DNA of 64,000 nucleotides, from NCBI GenBank assembly GCA_016213825.1, contig JACQZP010000009.1, positions 1 to 64,000 on the forward strand, read 5' to 3'. A program made the translations under genes and the position numbers. Below the pieces are notes generated by a model. The model worked only from the letters and a program-made list of their open reading frames with translations, did not search any database and was not told the DNA's origin. Positions 17,093-27,315 of the stretch are shown piece after piece. Position 1 is the stretch's first letter. Every line of letters begins with the position of its first letter. Origin of the DNA: Acetobacterium woodii. Its GTDB lineage: Bacteria; Bacillota; Clostridia; Eubacteriales; Eubacteriaceae.

Positions 17093-17159
17093 TCTGTTTT
17101 GAGTCTATTTTCTCATGTTTTTAACTCTTTTTAAATCCATGCGTTTATTGGACGCTTAC

Positions 17160-17167
17160 AATCTAAC
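17160..17167. repeat. IS66 target site duplication, right copy
   Basis: AATCTAAC, identical to 12834-12841. Confidence 0.95.
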
Positions 17168-17296
17168 GATTGGAGGTCGGTTCAAGATGAGGAATATTTG
17201 GACTCATCTTATGGTCTCTGCTACTTTTTATTTAGTTGTTGACGATATACTCTTTTGCCTTTTTAAGGATAAAGTATATTGCCCTTTAACAATTTC
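17168..17296. other. Gene-free stretch beside the island junction
   Basis: It begins with the right arm of the IS-end relic (17168-17185) and a hairpin AAGATGAG...CTCATCTT (17184-17210). The rest has no open frame of note. By the island model this is the DNA that originally followed guaA. Confidence 0.5.
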
Positions 17297-17347
17297 CTTA
17301 CTCCCACTCAATCGTTGAAGGTGGCTTGCTGGTAATGTCATAGACAA
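17297..17347 (-). repeat. Displaced 3' end of guaA (island attachment repeat)
   Basis: 47 of 51 bp match 28602-28652. On the minus strand it reads [14 protein letters not shown] and stop, the exact C-terminus of GuaA. All four differences are third-base synonymous changes (GAC/GAT, TCA/TCG, GAG/GAA twice). This is what site-specific integration at a guaA attachment site leaves. Confidence 0.92.
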
Positions 17348-17401
17348 GGGAGTGTTTCAAGTTTTGTGTATTTGCGAAAATTGATGTGGAAAAAAGAATT
17401 T

Positions 17402-17444
17402 AAGTAAGGGGCAAGGGCATTAAAATGACTCTTGCCCCTCACTT
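17402..17444 (-). terminator. Hairpin, probable terminator of the defence operon
   Basis: AAGTAAGGGGCAAG (17402-17415) pairs with CTTGCCCCTCACTT (17431-17444) with one mismatch. On the minus strand a T-rich run (TTAAATTCTTTTTT) follows. It lies about 90 bases beyond the stop of the HNH gene. Confidence 0.65.
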
Positions 17445-17531
17445 GTATTATAATCCGAATTGATTGCATGTCAATAAAAAGCAAAACTTGAAGCACTCAC
17501 TATTACCATTCATAATCAGAATATTCGTATC

Positions 17532-18167
17532 CTACATTTTAAAATTCAATACGTATGATTTTATCACAAAACAAAATTCAATGTATTGCTCATCAATCTT
17601 TCGCATTAAATTTTCTACTTCCATTTTCCAGTCATGCCCTTTAGGATAATAACTGTAACCAGCAATTGCCGCTTTTCTTCTATGTCTAAGCGCAGGACTT
17701 TTTAAATTTAAAATTTTTATAGCTTGTATCGCCTCTTCATCATCAGGCGCACAAATAATGTCACCATCTTCATCAAATTTAAACCTACTTTCACAGTCAG
17801 TTAATAGTGGATGTACCCTAATCTCACCATTATTTTTGTGATCATCACAACATGAAGGATATTCATTCCCATTAGATCTTTTATTTTGTCCTCCATCGCA
17901 CGAAGCTAATAAATTACAGTACTCTAATTGCAGTGTCGGATATTTCTGACGGGGATTTAAATGTTCCACTATAGCATCAGCCGTTTTAATACGGCAACCA
18001 CAATAACAACAAATGTGTCCTTGTTCTTCTACCAAAGAACATCTCAATTCCTGTTTAATCTCTAGATGATTGTTTGATAAATCTTCAAAACTAGCCCCTC
18101 GCCTAGAAGAATACTGCAAAAAACTTTGTGGTGGTGATTGTTTTTCAATGTATTTCAAATTAATCAC
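17532..18167 (-). CDS. HNH endonuclease, PtuB-like (TIGR02646 type)
   Basis: A 211-residue protein with CCYCGCRI (about 53-60), VEHLNPRQKYPTLQLEYCNL (about 67-86), SCDGGQNKRSNGN and CCDDHK: zinc-binding cysteines plus His-Asn of an HNH core. The pattern matches the HNH partner of retron Ec78 and Septu systems. It overlaps the ATPase gene by 8 bases, so the two work as a pair. In Septu the complex degrades nucleic acid after phage sensing; that role is inferred here. No reverse transcriptase is nearby. Confidence 0.85.
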   Translation of the reverse strand: MINLKYIEKQSPPQSFLQYSSRRGASFEDLSNNHLEIKQELRCSLVEEQGHICCYCGCRIKTADAIVEHLNPRQKYPTLQLEYCNLLASCDGGQNKRSNGNEYPSCCDDHKNNGEIRVHPLLTDCESRFKFDEDGDIICAPDDEEAIQAIKILNLKSPALRHRRKAAIAGYSYYPKGHDWKMEVENLMRKIDEQYIEFCFVIKSYVLNFKM

Positions 18168-19479
18168 CTAACCTTGCTTTTAAAGTATTTGCTGTATTCC
18201 AAAAAGGGTCATTTTCAGATAAAAATGATTGTAACGTTTCATAATGAACTAGTGCTTGTTCTTTTTTATTAAACATAGCAGCCGATTTAAAATCATCAAT
18301 ACACCGTTGTACTTCTACCGGTCTTAGCCCTACATCCATTATTTCTTCAAGAACTTCTGATATATCACGATTGTATGTGCTGACTGATGGTGTAAAAACT
18401 TTTCCATTTTTTATTATTCTGATACTTTCTTGTTTCATTTTCCCTAAAGTTAAAGGAGAATGGGTTGTAAATATTACTTGCCCGCGCATGTCAATATCCG
18501 CAATAATTTCAGAAAATTTCCTCTGCCAATTTGGATGCAAGTAAGAATCAAACTCATCTAATAAGAATAGAGCCCTATATTCCTTAGTTGCCTCCAAAAA
18601 GCACAGTAGTTGTGCTAATTGTTTCTCCCCTTCACTTAATGCTTCTGGAGTTATCATTTTACCAGCTTTAATAATATCAAAATCAACTCTTTCTAGGATA
18701 TCAGCTTGCATTAACAATTTAAACATAGTGAGTAAATTAAAAGGATTTTCTGAAATATCATTTAACTTATGTAAATTATCTATAGTTATTACAGCATTGT
18801 CCCTTCCTATTATCTCCATTCTGCCACAATCTTTAAATGCATGCAAAACATTGGCAACAGTACCTTGTGCATTCCAAAAAGAATCATTTGTTATAACGAA
18901 TGTTCTACTCCACTTTGGTCTCTTTAAAAATAACTTAATCGGAGCTCCGACTTCATCAATTCCAATTAAATCGCAAACTTTTTGATAAGTGTCATTCTTA
19001 TACGCTGCATTAGATAGAATCGCACATGGAAAATCCTTAAGTTCTATAAAACTTAAGTATTTCAAAACAACTTCATCATCATCTTTTAATGCCTTTGTAA
19101 ATGCCTTGTCGACAAAATCTTCAGAAAGTTTTTTTAATCTATCCGTTTCACCACAGTAATACAGAAATATTCCAAGCGGAATAGATTTAAAAACTTCATG
19201 CTTCTTAATTGTTTTGTCATCTTTGGTAAAAGCCATCATATTATCTTTATTAGATATTTGGTATTGTACATTATCAATTGAATATCTGACATCATATATA
19301 AAGTCTAGCGTTTCTTTTGAAATAACAGATGAAAAAACTTTAACAATAGCCTCTAAAATATTTGATTTACCACTCCCATTGTTACCAATAATGGCATTCA
19401 CAGAAGAATTTTCTTCAAAGTTGATTTGAACATTATTTAAATTTTTATAACCTGTAATTTCCAGATAATTAATCTTCAA
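18160..19479 (-). CDS. AAA-family ATPase, PtuA-like (Septu-type defence)
   Basis: A 439-residue SMC/ABC-type ATPase: MKINYLEITGYKNLNNVQI start, Walker A IGNNGSGKSN (about 32-41), ABC signature LSEGEKQLAQ (about 280), Walker B ALFLLDEFDSYLHP and the ITTHSPLTL-type switch (VIFTTHSPLTL). This is the OLD/PtuA-like group. Adjacent HNH gene overlap suggests a Septu PtuAB module. The 68-bp gap to hsdS suggests transcription from the restriction-modification operon. Frame is intact, unlike hsdR upstream. Confidence 0.85.
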   Translation of the reverse strand: MKINYLEITGYKNLNNVQINFEENSSVNAIIGNNGSGKSNILEAIVKVFSSVISKETLDFIYDVRYSIDNVQYQISNKDNMMAFTKDDKTIKKHEVFKSIPLGIFLYYCGETDRLKKLSEDFVDKAFTKALKDDDEVVLKYLSFIELKDFPCAILSNAAYKNDTYQKVCDLIGIDEVGAPIKLFLKRPKWSRTFVITNDSFWNAQGTVANVLHAFKDCGRMEIIGRDNAVITIDNLHKLNDISENPFNLLTMFKLLMQADILERVDFDIIKAGKMITPEALSEGEKQLAQLLCFLEATKEYRALFLLDEFDSYLHPNWQRKFSEIIADIDMRGQVIFTTHSPLTLGKMKQESIRIIKNGKVFTPSVSTYNRDISEVLEEIMDVGLRPVEVQRCIDDFKSAAMFNKKEQALVHYETLQSFLSENDPFWNTANTLKARLGD

Positions 19480-19547
19480 AATCGTACCCCCTATTAATTT
19501 TTTATTCTCTATAGAAAACTTTATATTGTTTCTAATTTTGCAAAACT

Positions 19548-20909
19548 CTAATTCGCTGATAATATCTCTTTTAAAAGCTCCAGGGCACTCTCTTCCTTTG
19601 ATATGTTTGTATCAAGCTCGCCACGAAAAGCACGGGCGAGAATTGCTTTTTTTATGAGATTAATTTTCTCTAGGACGCTTGCAAGTTCTTTTGCTTGTTG
19701 TTCTTTATCAAAAATACTGTCTAGGATACGAACAATTTCATTTTGTTCAGAAGGCAACATAGGAATTGCAAAAGACAATCCTCTCAGTCCTTTTATCGGT
19801 ACAGTACGCTGGGCTGTGCCAGTAGCAATATTGTTAGATTTTTGAAATGCATCTTCGGATTGTAAAAGATACCAAAGAAATTTACTATTGATATTTCTGG
19901 GTTTAAATAAGGCGATATGCCTTTGAAAACAAAATTCCCTAGAACTATTAACTAAAACAGGAATGCCAATAGACCCTACTATGGTATATAAAACATCATT
20001 CAACATAGGCTTACGAGTTTCAGTAAGCCTATCATAGTATTCCTGAGGCACAAAACGTGTGTTTTCAAAAGAAAGCATACCATTGTTAACATTGGAGATA
20101 ACTAAAAATGGTACACCTGATTCACTTTTAGGTGGTGGCATATGATCGCCATCAAAGATACTATAGCATACGGAAGCAAGTGTTTTTTCTTTCCAATTGT
20201 CAATACTAACTCCATTTTCTTCTCTCCACTTTTTACTAAGTTCTCCTGTAAATGCCTTATGCAAAATAGCAGCTTTTCGAATCTCAAAGCTATCAATTGC
20301 CTTTTGTACCTTTTCTTTTGCCTCATCCAATTTAGAAAATAGGCTTTCAATTCGTACAACAATGCGATTCTGTTCTGCAAATGGGGGTAACGGAACAGGA
20401 TACGTCTGCACATATTTAGGTTGCGCACGCATCAATGAGCCACCAACTCCAGAAACATTAGACAACATATACTTCCTAAAAAATTCAGTTCTAAAGAACC
20501 ACATAAGATAATCACTGTTTATTCTACTATTACGAATAACAATCCATTCCGAGGATGCCACTATAAGATTTTTAGTATGCTTATACACCTTCCACACTCT
20601 ATTGATTCTAGGATTGATTTTGCACAACAAAACATCTTCTTTTCTAACAAGTTGCTTCGTCGACCCAATTTCAACACCTGCCAAAATTTCAGGATAATTA
20701 TTTGCACTACTCGGTACGCTGTATAATTCATAAATTTCATTTGGTGTTTTTGTAGGATCGACAGAACTTCCAACATAATTATTTAAATTTCCTACTGTAG
20801 TCCATATCCAATTCTCTGGCACCTTATGCGGTTGCTCACATGCTGGTATAAGCACTTTTTCAAGTTTTTCTCCAATCGAAACACTATCACTTCTTTTTGC
20901 CACTAACAT
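19548..20909 (-). CDS. hsdS: Type I restriction-modification specificity subunit HsdS
   Basis: A 453-residue protein with two target-recognition domains, each followed by a conserved helical spacer: PPFAEQNRIVVRIESLFSKL near residue 175 and LPSEQNEIVRILDSIFDKEQ near 400. Each domain reads half of a bipartite recognition site. It overlaps hsdM by 7 bases and has AGGTGGTGA before the ATG. Frame intact. It would guide HsdM methylation; the recognition sequence cannot be read from this. Confidence 0.94.
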   Translation of the reverse strand: MLVAKRSDSVSIGEKLEKVLIPACEQPHKVPENWIWTTVGNLNNYVGSSVDPTKTPNEIYELYSVPSSANNYPEILAGVEIGSTKQLVRKEDVLLCKINPRINRVWKVYKHTKNLIVASSEWIVIRNSRINSDYLMWFFRTEFFRKYMLSNVSGVGGSLMRAQPKYVQTYPVPLPPFAEQNRIVVRIESLFSKLDEAKEKVQKAIDSFEIRKAAILHKAFTGELSKKWREENGVSIDNWKEKTLASVCYSIFDGDHMPPPKSESGVPFLVISNVNNGMLSFENTRFVPQEYYDRLTETRKPMLNDVLYTIVGSIGIPVLVNSSREFCFQRHIALFKPRNINSKFLWYLLQSEDAFQKSNNIATGTAQRTVPIKGLRGLSFAIPMLPSEQNEIVRILDSIFDKEQQAKELASVLEKINLIKKAILARAFRGELDTNISKEESALELLKEILSAN

Positions 20910-22417
20910 TCACCACCTATACTTTTCAGCTCTTTCACTACACTCATAATTAAATCGACTGCCTCTTCGAGCTGTGCAATCACTTCTTCGCCACTTTCGA
21001 TAGGGTCTTGTAAATCCTCGTAATCCAAAATGCTATCATCACGAATCAACCCTAAATCAAGGTTATTATTCTTCTTTGTTATTTCTTCACGAGTAAATAC
21101 AGAGAAACGCTCATTTTTCACTGTCGTTCTATCATTAGCTTCATAAGCTTTAATAAACCCTACAAAATGCTCTTCTTTCAGTGGTGTTGTCCTTCCAAAA
21201 GAAGGCATATTGGTGCGCATATCATAAAACCATACTTCTTTCGTATTATCTTCATTAGTTTTCCCACGAGTAAAAAACAGGACATTTGTTTTTACTCCCT
21301 GCGCATAAAAAATCCCTGTAGGCAATCGTAAAATAGTATGCAAGTTGCATTTATTCATTAAGTCTTCACGGATTTTAGCACCATCACCATCTGCAAAAAG
21401 TACATTATCAGGCAATACAACCGCTGCTCGCGATTTACCATCTTGCTCTAAGCTTCGGTAAATATGCTGTAAAAAGTTTAGCTGTTTATTTGAAGTTTTG
21501 AACATAAAATCATCTCGACTAATAGGTTCTCCACCTTGTTTTGTTCCAAATGGCGGATTGGCTAAAATTACATTCATATTTGCAATATTTTTCCCTTCAT
21601 TTGAAAGGGTATCTACACACATAATATCACTATCAATACCATGAATCATTGCATTCATCATAGCAAGTCGGTGCGTATCTGCAACAAGCTCACAACCAGT
21701 AAACGCTTTATGCTTTTGAAAACTATATTGTGTATCAGATAAAGCAAACATATCATTATTTTCTTTCACATAACGATCAGCAGCTATCATAAAACCAAAT
21801 GTACCACAAGCTGGATCATTACAATACTCACCTACCTGCGGTTTTGTAAGTTTCACCATAACATCGATTAATACACGCGGGGTAAAGTATTGCCCTGCCC
21901 CAGATTTTTTTTCATTTGCGTTCTTTTCAAGTAAGCCTTCGTATAGATCGCCGAAACCATCTTTATCCACGCTATACCAGTCAAGTCTGTCAATATTCTT
22001 AATAATCTTCTCAAGATTTTTGGGCTCACCGATATTACTTCTTGCTTCACGATAAATATCACGAATGTGACCTGTACAATGCTCACCAAGTAAACGAAGT
22101 AACGTGTTATAGTATTTTTTCAATTCAATACCATCCTTCGAAACAAGAGTTTCCCATGAATATTCTACAATGATTTCCTTTTCTGCAAGTGCACCTTGTT
22201 CTTGTTTTGTCAGTTTTTCACCTTTATTGTGTCTTTCTTTTAGTTCTTTCAAACCCATAATATTCTTTGAAATATCTTGTTCCTGTGCAGTTTCCTGCAT
22301 CATTTTCAAAAATAGAATATAGGTAAGCTCTGTTACATACTGGTGATAGGTAATACCATCATCCCGAAGTACATTACAAAGATTCCACAGCTTTTGTACT
22401 ATTTCTTGATTACTCAT
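20903..22417 (-). CDS. hsdM: Type I restriction-modification methyltransferase HsdM
   Basis: A 504-residue N6-adenine methyltransferase: N-terminal helical HsdM domain, KKSGAGQYFTPRVLIDVMV, the SAM-binding NDPACGTFGFMI (motif I) and catalytic ILANPPFGTKQ (NPPF, motif IV). It acts with HsdS as M2S. The ATG shares one base with the hsdR stop (TAATG). The frame is intact, so the site could still be methylated although restriction is probably lost. Confidence 0.96.
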   Translation of the reverse strand: MSNQEIVQKLWNLCNVLRDDGITYHQYVTELTYILFLKMMQETAQEQDISKNIMGLKELKERHNKGEKLTKQEQGALAEKEIIVEYSWETLVSKDGIELKKYYNTLLRLLGEHCTGHIRDIYREARSNIGEPKNLEKIIKNIDRLDWYSVDKDGFGDLYEGLLEKNANEKKSGAGQYFTPRVLIDVMVKLTKPQVGEYCNDPACGTFGFMIAADRYVKENNDMFALSDTQYSFQKHKAFTGCELVADTHRLAMMNAMIHGIDSDIMCVDTLSNEGKNIANMNVILANPPFGTKQGGEPISRDDFMFKTSNKQLNFLQHIYRSLEQDGKSRAAVVLPDNVLFADGDGAKIREDLMNKCNLHTILRLPTGIFYAQGVKTNVLFFTRGKTNEDNTKEVWFYDMRTNMPSFGRTTPLKEEHFVGFIKAYEANDRTTVKNERFSVFTREEITKKNNNLDLGLIRDDSILDYEDLQDPIESGEEVIAQLEEAVDLIMSVVKELKSIGGEC

Positions 22418-25400
22418 TATGCTACTTTGCCTCCATCATCATAAAGATATTGATTTAACTCTATGATGTAATCTTTTAATTTATTTTTAAATAGTTTGTC
22501 AATTCGGGTATACCCACCAAAATCACGAAATGCGCCCAAATTAAACGTTTCTTCACTCAATACCGTTTCTGTAAGCAGGAATTTTCCAATACGTTCCAGC
22601 CAATCTAATTCCATTTTAGAAAAATTGTGAGCTAACTTTAATTTTGTCACTGCCTTTTGTATGCGTTCTTCATGTCCTAATAGATCTGAACCTACTGCCT
22701 GCGATCTTATAAAACTAATAATATCCGCAGCAATATCTTGATTTGTCGTTTCCTTCCATGCACTGTTAAGCTGTGTCTCTGTAAAGCCTTTGCTATCAAG
22801 CTCTAATCTTAATGATTTTAATGCTCTTGTCAAGTCAGCTGGACGAGTACAGACTAGCTTAAGTACTTCTATTTTTTCAGTGTTTTCTATAATAAACGCT
22901 TTAAATTCCTCTAAATAATCCTGCGGCTTTTGTCCCTTTCCATAGCCTCTTGTGTGCGTTAATAGCTTATCCTCTTTATCTGAGAAAACTACAGCGCGTC
23001 GCGCATCTATACCACCTTCATTTAGCATGTAAAATAGTTCTTGTTTACTAAGTAATACATTTTTACTTTCATTTGGTGATAGACTTTTTATATGCGCAAT
23101 AAACTCCAATGGATTCTTACCACCAAATAAATACTCAAATTGTTCTTTATCTCTTTCTGACATTCGTTTTTGCTTCCTTCTAATTTTTGAAACAATCATG
23201 TCTATTTGATTTTGAACTTTTTCATCGGAATCCAGAGTTTCTAATCCTTTAATCAGATCTACAAAGGTAGCATTTGCATTTGCAACAACAGGCTTCATTG
23301 TACTGACGTTCTGAAAAGATTCATACACACCAACGGGATCATATATTTCAAAATGCGTTTTACCTATTTTATCGCATAAACGTGTCGCATGCCCCAGCAT
23401 TTGTTCATATAGAATACGTGATTTAACACGACGCATAAATACAAGTGTTGTAATTTCAGGCACATCAATTCCGGTAGTTAATAGATCCACTGTTACCGCA
23501 ATATTAGGATATTGTTCATTCTTATAGGCACGAATGAGCTCCATTACGCGTTTCCTATCTCCTGATTTACCTGTTATCTTCACAATAGCATTGTTGCTAA
23601 TACCAAAGGGCTCATATATTTCACGTAAAATATTAACTATAATATCTGCATGATTATCATCCACCGCATAAATAAGATTTTTGCCCATTCCTGTTGGATT
23701 TATATCATTTGCAATTTCTTCTAAAACCGTACGATTAAAGTTCGGTGTAATAACACGTCGATTAAACTGCTCTACATCAAATTTTAGTTCATCTTCAAGC
23801 TCAGCGCTATTTGTTATTTCACCTGTGGCTGGATCATATACAGGAACTACATCACCTTTTTCATAAATAATTCCTTCGTCGCTAAGCTTGGTTGTTAAAT
23901 TATGTGGTGCATCATGGTCAATTAAATACCCTTCTACAACTGCTCTTCGTTACTATATTCAAAAACGGGCTTACCAAAAATCTCACTTGTGTGTAAAGCT
24001 GGAGTTTCTGTTAATGCTACCTTTACAGCATCGAAATATTCAATGACTGTACGATATTTGCTTACAAAGTCATCTTGGTTGCGATATAAGAGCTCATCTT
24101 CTCCAGCTTCCTTATCTAATATGTAGCCTCTATGAGCCTCATCTACTATAATTAGGTCATAGTCCGAAACAGAAGGCATTGTTTCTCCAGTATTATACAT
24201 AATACGTTTTACAAGACTTTGAACTGTAGCAATCTGTATTTTTGTTTCAGGATCAATATCTTTATCCTCTAAGTTTTTAATATTATAGATTTCATCTAGA
24301 GACATTACCTCTTCGAGCTTTACTTCTTTGAAAACATCTTGAGCCTGTTCACCTAAGGCTGTACGATCTAATAAAAATAATATTCTTCTAAACCGACCCA
24401 ATTTTAAAAACCGATAAATCATACCAAGAATAGTACGTGTTTTTCCTGTTCCTGTTGCCATGGAAAGCAATGCAGTTTTTGCATCTTTCATAATAGCATC
24501 TTCAACAGCGCCTATTGCCTCTACTTGGTAATCTCTTAAATTTAGACCTTCTTTGTCTGTCAATAAATCTGTATTCTTAAGATCATTATTTGCTGCTTCT
24601 ATATCCTTTTCAAGCCACTCTAAAATACCTTGCGGACTCATCCACCCACGTAAAGGCTTAGCAATATTGCTTTCATCTCGCAAATCAAGGAACCAGATTC
24701 CTGATTTTTCTTTATATTGCTCCAAATATTTACGACCATTTGTAGCAAAAATAAATGGTACTTGATAAACATGCCACTTAGAAACAATATATGGAGTATG
24801 TTCTTCTCTGAAACATTGTGCATAGTCTTTGGCTTGTACATCCAATACTGAAGGAATATCAACAATTGCCTTTTTTGCTTCGATAATAGCTACTATTTTT
24901 TCACCAGCGAACAGGGCATAATCTGCATAGCCTCTCGAGCTGATCTTTGAATCAGTCGGCCACTCGGCAATTGCAATATTCTTACCTTTTGTGGACGTGT
25001 TCCTTTTGAATATTTGAGATTATCCGTATCAGCTTCCCAGCCAACTTGACGAAGTTGTTCATCAATAATATATCTGGTTTCTCTTTCTGAAAGGTTAATA
25101 AAAGAAGCTGCCATATTTGCCTGCTGTCTTCTTGCATTACCACTAACACTTTGTGCCGGAATTGATTCAATTTTATGCGTTAATTCCTGTATTAGATGTT
25201 CTTTTTCTATAATGATTGAATTATAGTCATCATTTTCTTCTGATGGTAGAACAAAAGAAACCGAATTGAAATCCCATTCTCCATATGTCTGCATAAACCA
25301 GACAGAAAGTGTATACGCCATCTCAATTAGTGTTTTACACTTTTCAACATCTTCGAAATTTTGGTGTAGTGCATCATTTCTAGTTACTCTAAGTGCGTAA

Positions 25401-25651
25401 AGGATATCATCAATATTCTTAGGTATTAATCCTTCTTTTTTAAAAACACGTATGCGATTAGCATGAGTGTTCTCAATATTTGGTGGATCTATACCATTTA
25501 GCTTTAGCATCATATTTACAATAGTTTCACCCATCATTCCCAATTTAATTAAGCATGAATTAGCGTCCGAATATAGATATTTTTCAGCTAACGTGCCAAT
25601 TTGATATAGAATTAGGAATTTATCTTGTAAGAATTCAAAATTAGAGTTCAT
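22417..25651 (-). pseudogene. hsdR: Type I restriction subunit HsdR, two frameshifts
   Basis: Three consecutive frames make one HsdR: a DUF4145-type N-terminus (24893-25651), a middle with Walker A MATGTGKT and box VDEAH (about 23934-24990), and a C-terminus with the second helicase half (22417 to about 23936). The first break is near 24987 in an A-run (CCACAAAAGG; one more A restores the frame into YADYALFAGEKIVAIIEAKK, the nuclease motif). The second is near 23940 (GAGCAGTTG; one G restores EEAVVEGYLIDH). Motif III is LTETP instead of LTATP, and motif VI GHATR instead of GRATR. Restriction is probably lost. Confidence 0.92.
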
Positions 25652-25662
25652 CGTTACCTCCT

Positions 25663-25684
25663 TAACTATTGCTATTGCTATTGC
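25663..25684. repeat. Short hexamer repeat before hsdR
   Basis: Three tandem copies of TATTGC (GCAATA on the coding strand) just upstream of the hsdR ribosome site AAGGAGG. With only three units it may be chance. Confidence 0.5.
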
Positions 25685-25755
25685 TTTTACTTTTATCTCA
25701 TACTAGATTCTTTGCAGATACATTTTGAATATTTTTGTATCTGTAATCACCGTGA

Positions 25756-26678
25756 TTAATCATCTTTCCCCTTACCGCTCTGTTCCTGACACTTGTTCTG
25801 TTCAGCAGACCAATCCATGAAAAATTCTCTTTCCTCAATTGATGCTTCAAATACCGGTTGAAAAAACTCTTTTAAGCGGTAAAGGATAGATACAAATTCC
25901 TGAAGTTGTACCTGCACGGATAGTTGAAATCGCGACCACTGTGCTGATAAAAAAGCATTATCTCCAAATGCAGAAATACGGTCAAAACTATTTACTTCAT
26001 ACACCGTCCCCCGATGTTGTATAGTTTGCCAGATGGCTTCCTGTAACTTGTGTCATCAGAATCAAACATACTGGACAAATAGTAAATATCAAAAAAATCC
26101 TTCATTCGACTTGTAGCTTCTATACGTTTCAAAATGGTATCAAATTTTTCTGCTATGGTACTTTCCAGTGAATATGTATAAACTTCTGGTTCTTCAAAAT
26201 CTGTTAACCGCGTTTTGATACATCTTTTTACTGCCTTGGGTACAATCACATCATCCATACCAATATCAATCGAAAATGGTATTTTCACTTGCTTTATGCG
26301 ACCAATAAACTTTACCGACACACCTTGGTATTCCTTGTCTGGTATTATTTTTTCAGCATTCACAACTTCGATTGTAATATAGTCATTAGCTGTTTGAAAT
26401 CAGCTAATTTCTTCAATAACACCTTTTACTTTGTCTATATCATTTGAGAGTTGGCGCATCAAAAAGTCTATATCCTATGTTGCTCTGCTTTGAAACTCAG
26501 TAAGGGTATAAATGAACAACCCGCCCTTTAAAACAAAGTTACTGTTGTATTGTGACAGCGACAGCCGTCTTAAAAATTCTTCTTGGCAAAATAACTGCAA
26601 GCACATCTGATAGCTTAATCCTGTTTCTTTTGCCTGATTTTTTAACTGCGCCAGTATAGACGCTGGTATGTCTTTCAT
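25756..26678 (-). pseudogene. abiEii: AbiEii-type nucleotidyltransferase toxin, broken
   Basis: The start (MKDIPASILAQLKNQAKETG, FVLKGGLFIY) is the AbiEii toxin N-terminus. Two in-frame stops follow: TAG right before DIDFLMRQLS and TGA after KGVIEEIS. A one-base loss near 26038 (ACAAGTTACAG) shifts the frame; restoring it gives KLQEAIWQTIQHRGTVYEVN and the C-terminus to 25756. The toxin is dead. The start codon overlaps the AbiEi stop (ATGA) with AGGAG 7 bases upstream. Confidence 0.9.
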
Positions 26679-27271
26679 AGCCATACTCCTATAATTTTAC
26701 GAACCTTTTTTTCTGTTCGCAGTGTCTTTGCATATTCCATTAGACGAGGAGCATTTTTTTGGGGATCTCTTATATATGCCTGTATTGCTTTGTTGAAAAT
26801 TTCTGCATCCATTTTATTTTCCTGACGCAGACAATCACAAATAATATGCTCCCTGTTAAAAATTTGTAGCTTCACATCTTCAATCTCAACAATATCCACA
26901 CCTAATTTCATTTGTTCCTGTGAAAAAAATACAGGTTTTACCATCGGATAATCAATCTTAAACCTTGACCGTGTATATCCTCTGTCCACTGCCAAGTACC
27001 ACATCGCTGGCGTTCGATCAGTATATCCATAATATTGTAAAGCACTCTCTCTGCAAATCACTGCATCTGGAAATAGCCGAGCAATCGTTGCCGACTCACT
27101 GAAAGCACGTTCATCCTGCCATTGGTAATATCCGTGCCGTATTCTCTCAACATAGCCTTTCTTCACAAGATTAGCGAGGTAATGAGAATGGATTTTATGT
27201 TCTTGAATTTCTTTTGCTTTCATAATGCCACCATGGGCATCAAATATCTGTTTTGCCTTCTGAATATCCAT
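26675..27271 (-). CDS. abiEi: AbiEi-family antitoxin
   Basis: A 198-residue protein with an N-terminal winged-helix (GGIMKAKEIQEHKIHSHYLA, KKGYVERIRHGYYQW) and the AbiEi C-terminal domain. It normally represses its own promoter and neutralises the AbiEii nucleotidyltransferase. The frame is intact although the toxin is not, the expected order of decay for a toxin-antitoxin pair. A good promoter lies at 27316-27344. Confidence 0.92.
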   Translation of the reverse strand: MDIQKAKQIFDAHGGIMKAKEIQEHKIHSHYLANLVKKGYVERIRHGYYQWQDERAFSESATIARLFPDAVICRESALQYYGYTDRTPAMWYLAVDRGYTRSRFKIDYPMVKPVFFSQEQMKLGVDIVEIEDVKLQIFNREHIICDCLRQENKMDAEIFNKAIQAYIRDPQKNAPRLMEYAKTLRTEKKVRKIIGVWL

Positions 27272-27315
27272 TTCAGCATCCTTTCTAAATATCGCAAGTA
27301 TAATTTTCTATATTT

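Larger units (their letters stand above)
12842..17159 (-). mobile_element. IS66-family insertion sequence, interrupted
   Basis: The ends are GTAAGCGTCCAATAAA (12842-12857) and its exact complement at 17144-17159, and an 8-bp direct repeat flanks them. The element carries the standard trio tnpA, tnpB and tnpC on the minus strand. Removing the nested IS3-type element (14151-15855 plus one 5-bp target copy) gives about 2.6 kb, the usual IS66 size. Perfect ends and target copies indicate a fairly recent insertion, but the broken tnpC makes it non-autonomous. Confidence 0.96.

Noticed and set aside
17115-17318. Frame crossing the IS66 right end
   Set aside because: It spans the IS end and target duplication, has no ribosome site, and cannot predate the insertion.
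17348-19550. Retron with PtuAB effector
   Set aside because: No reverse transcriptase frame or msr/msd-like inverted repeat near the pair.
24980-24995. Programmed frameshift in hsdR
   Set aside because: The A-run is only four bases, no stimulatory stem follows, and a second unrelated shift plus changed motifs favour decay.
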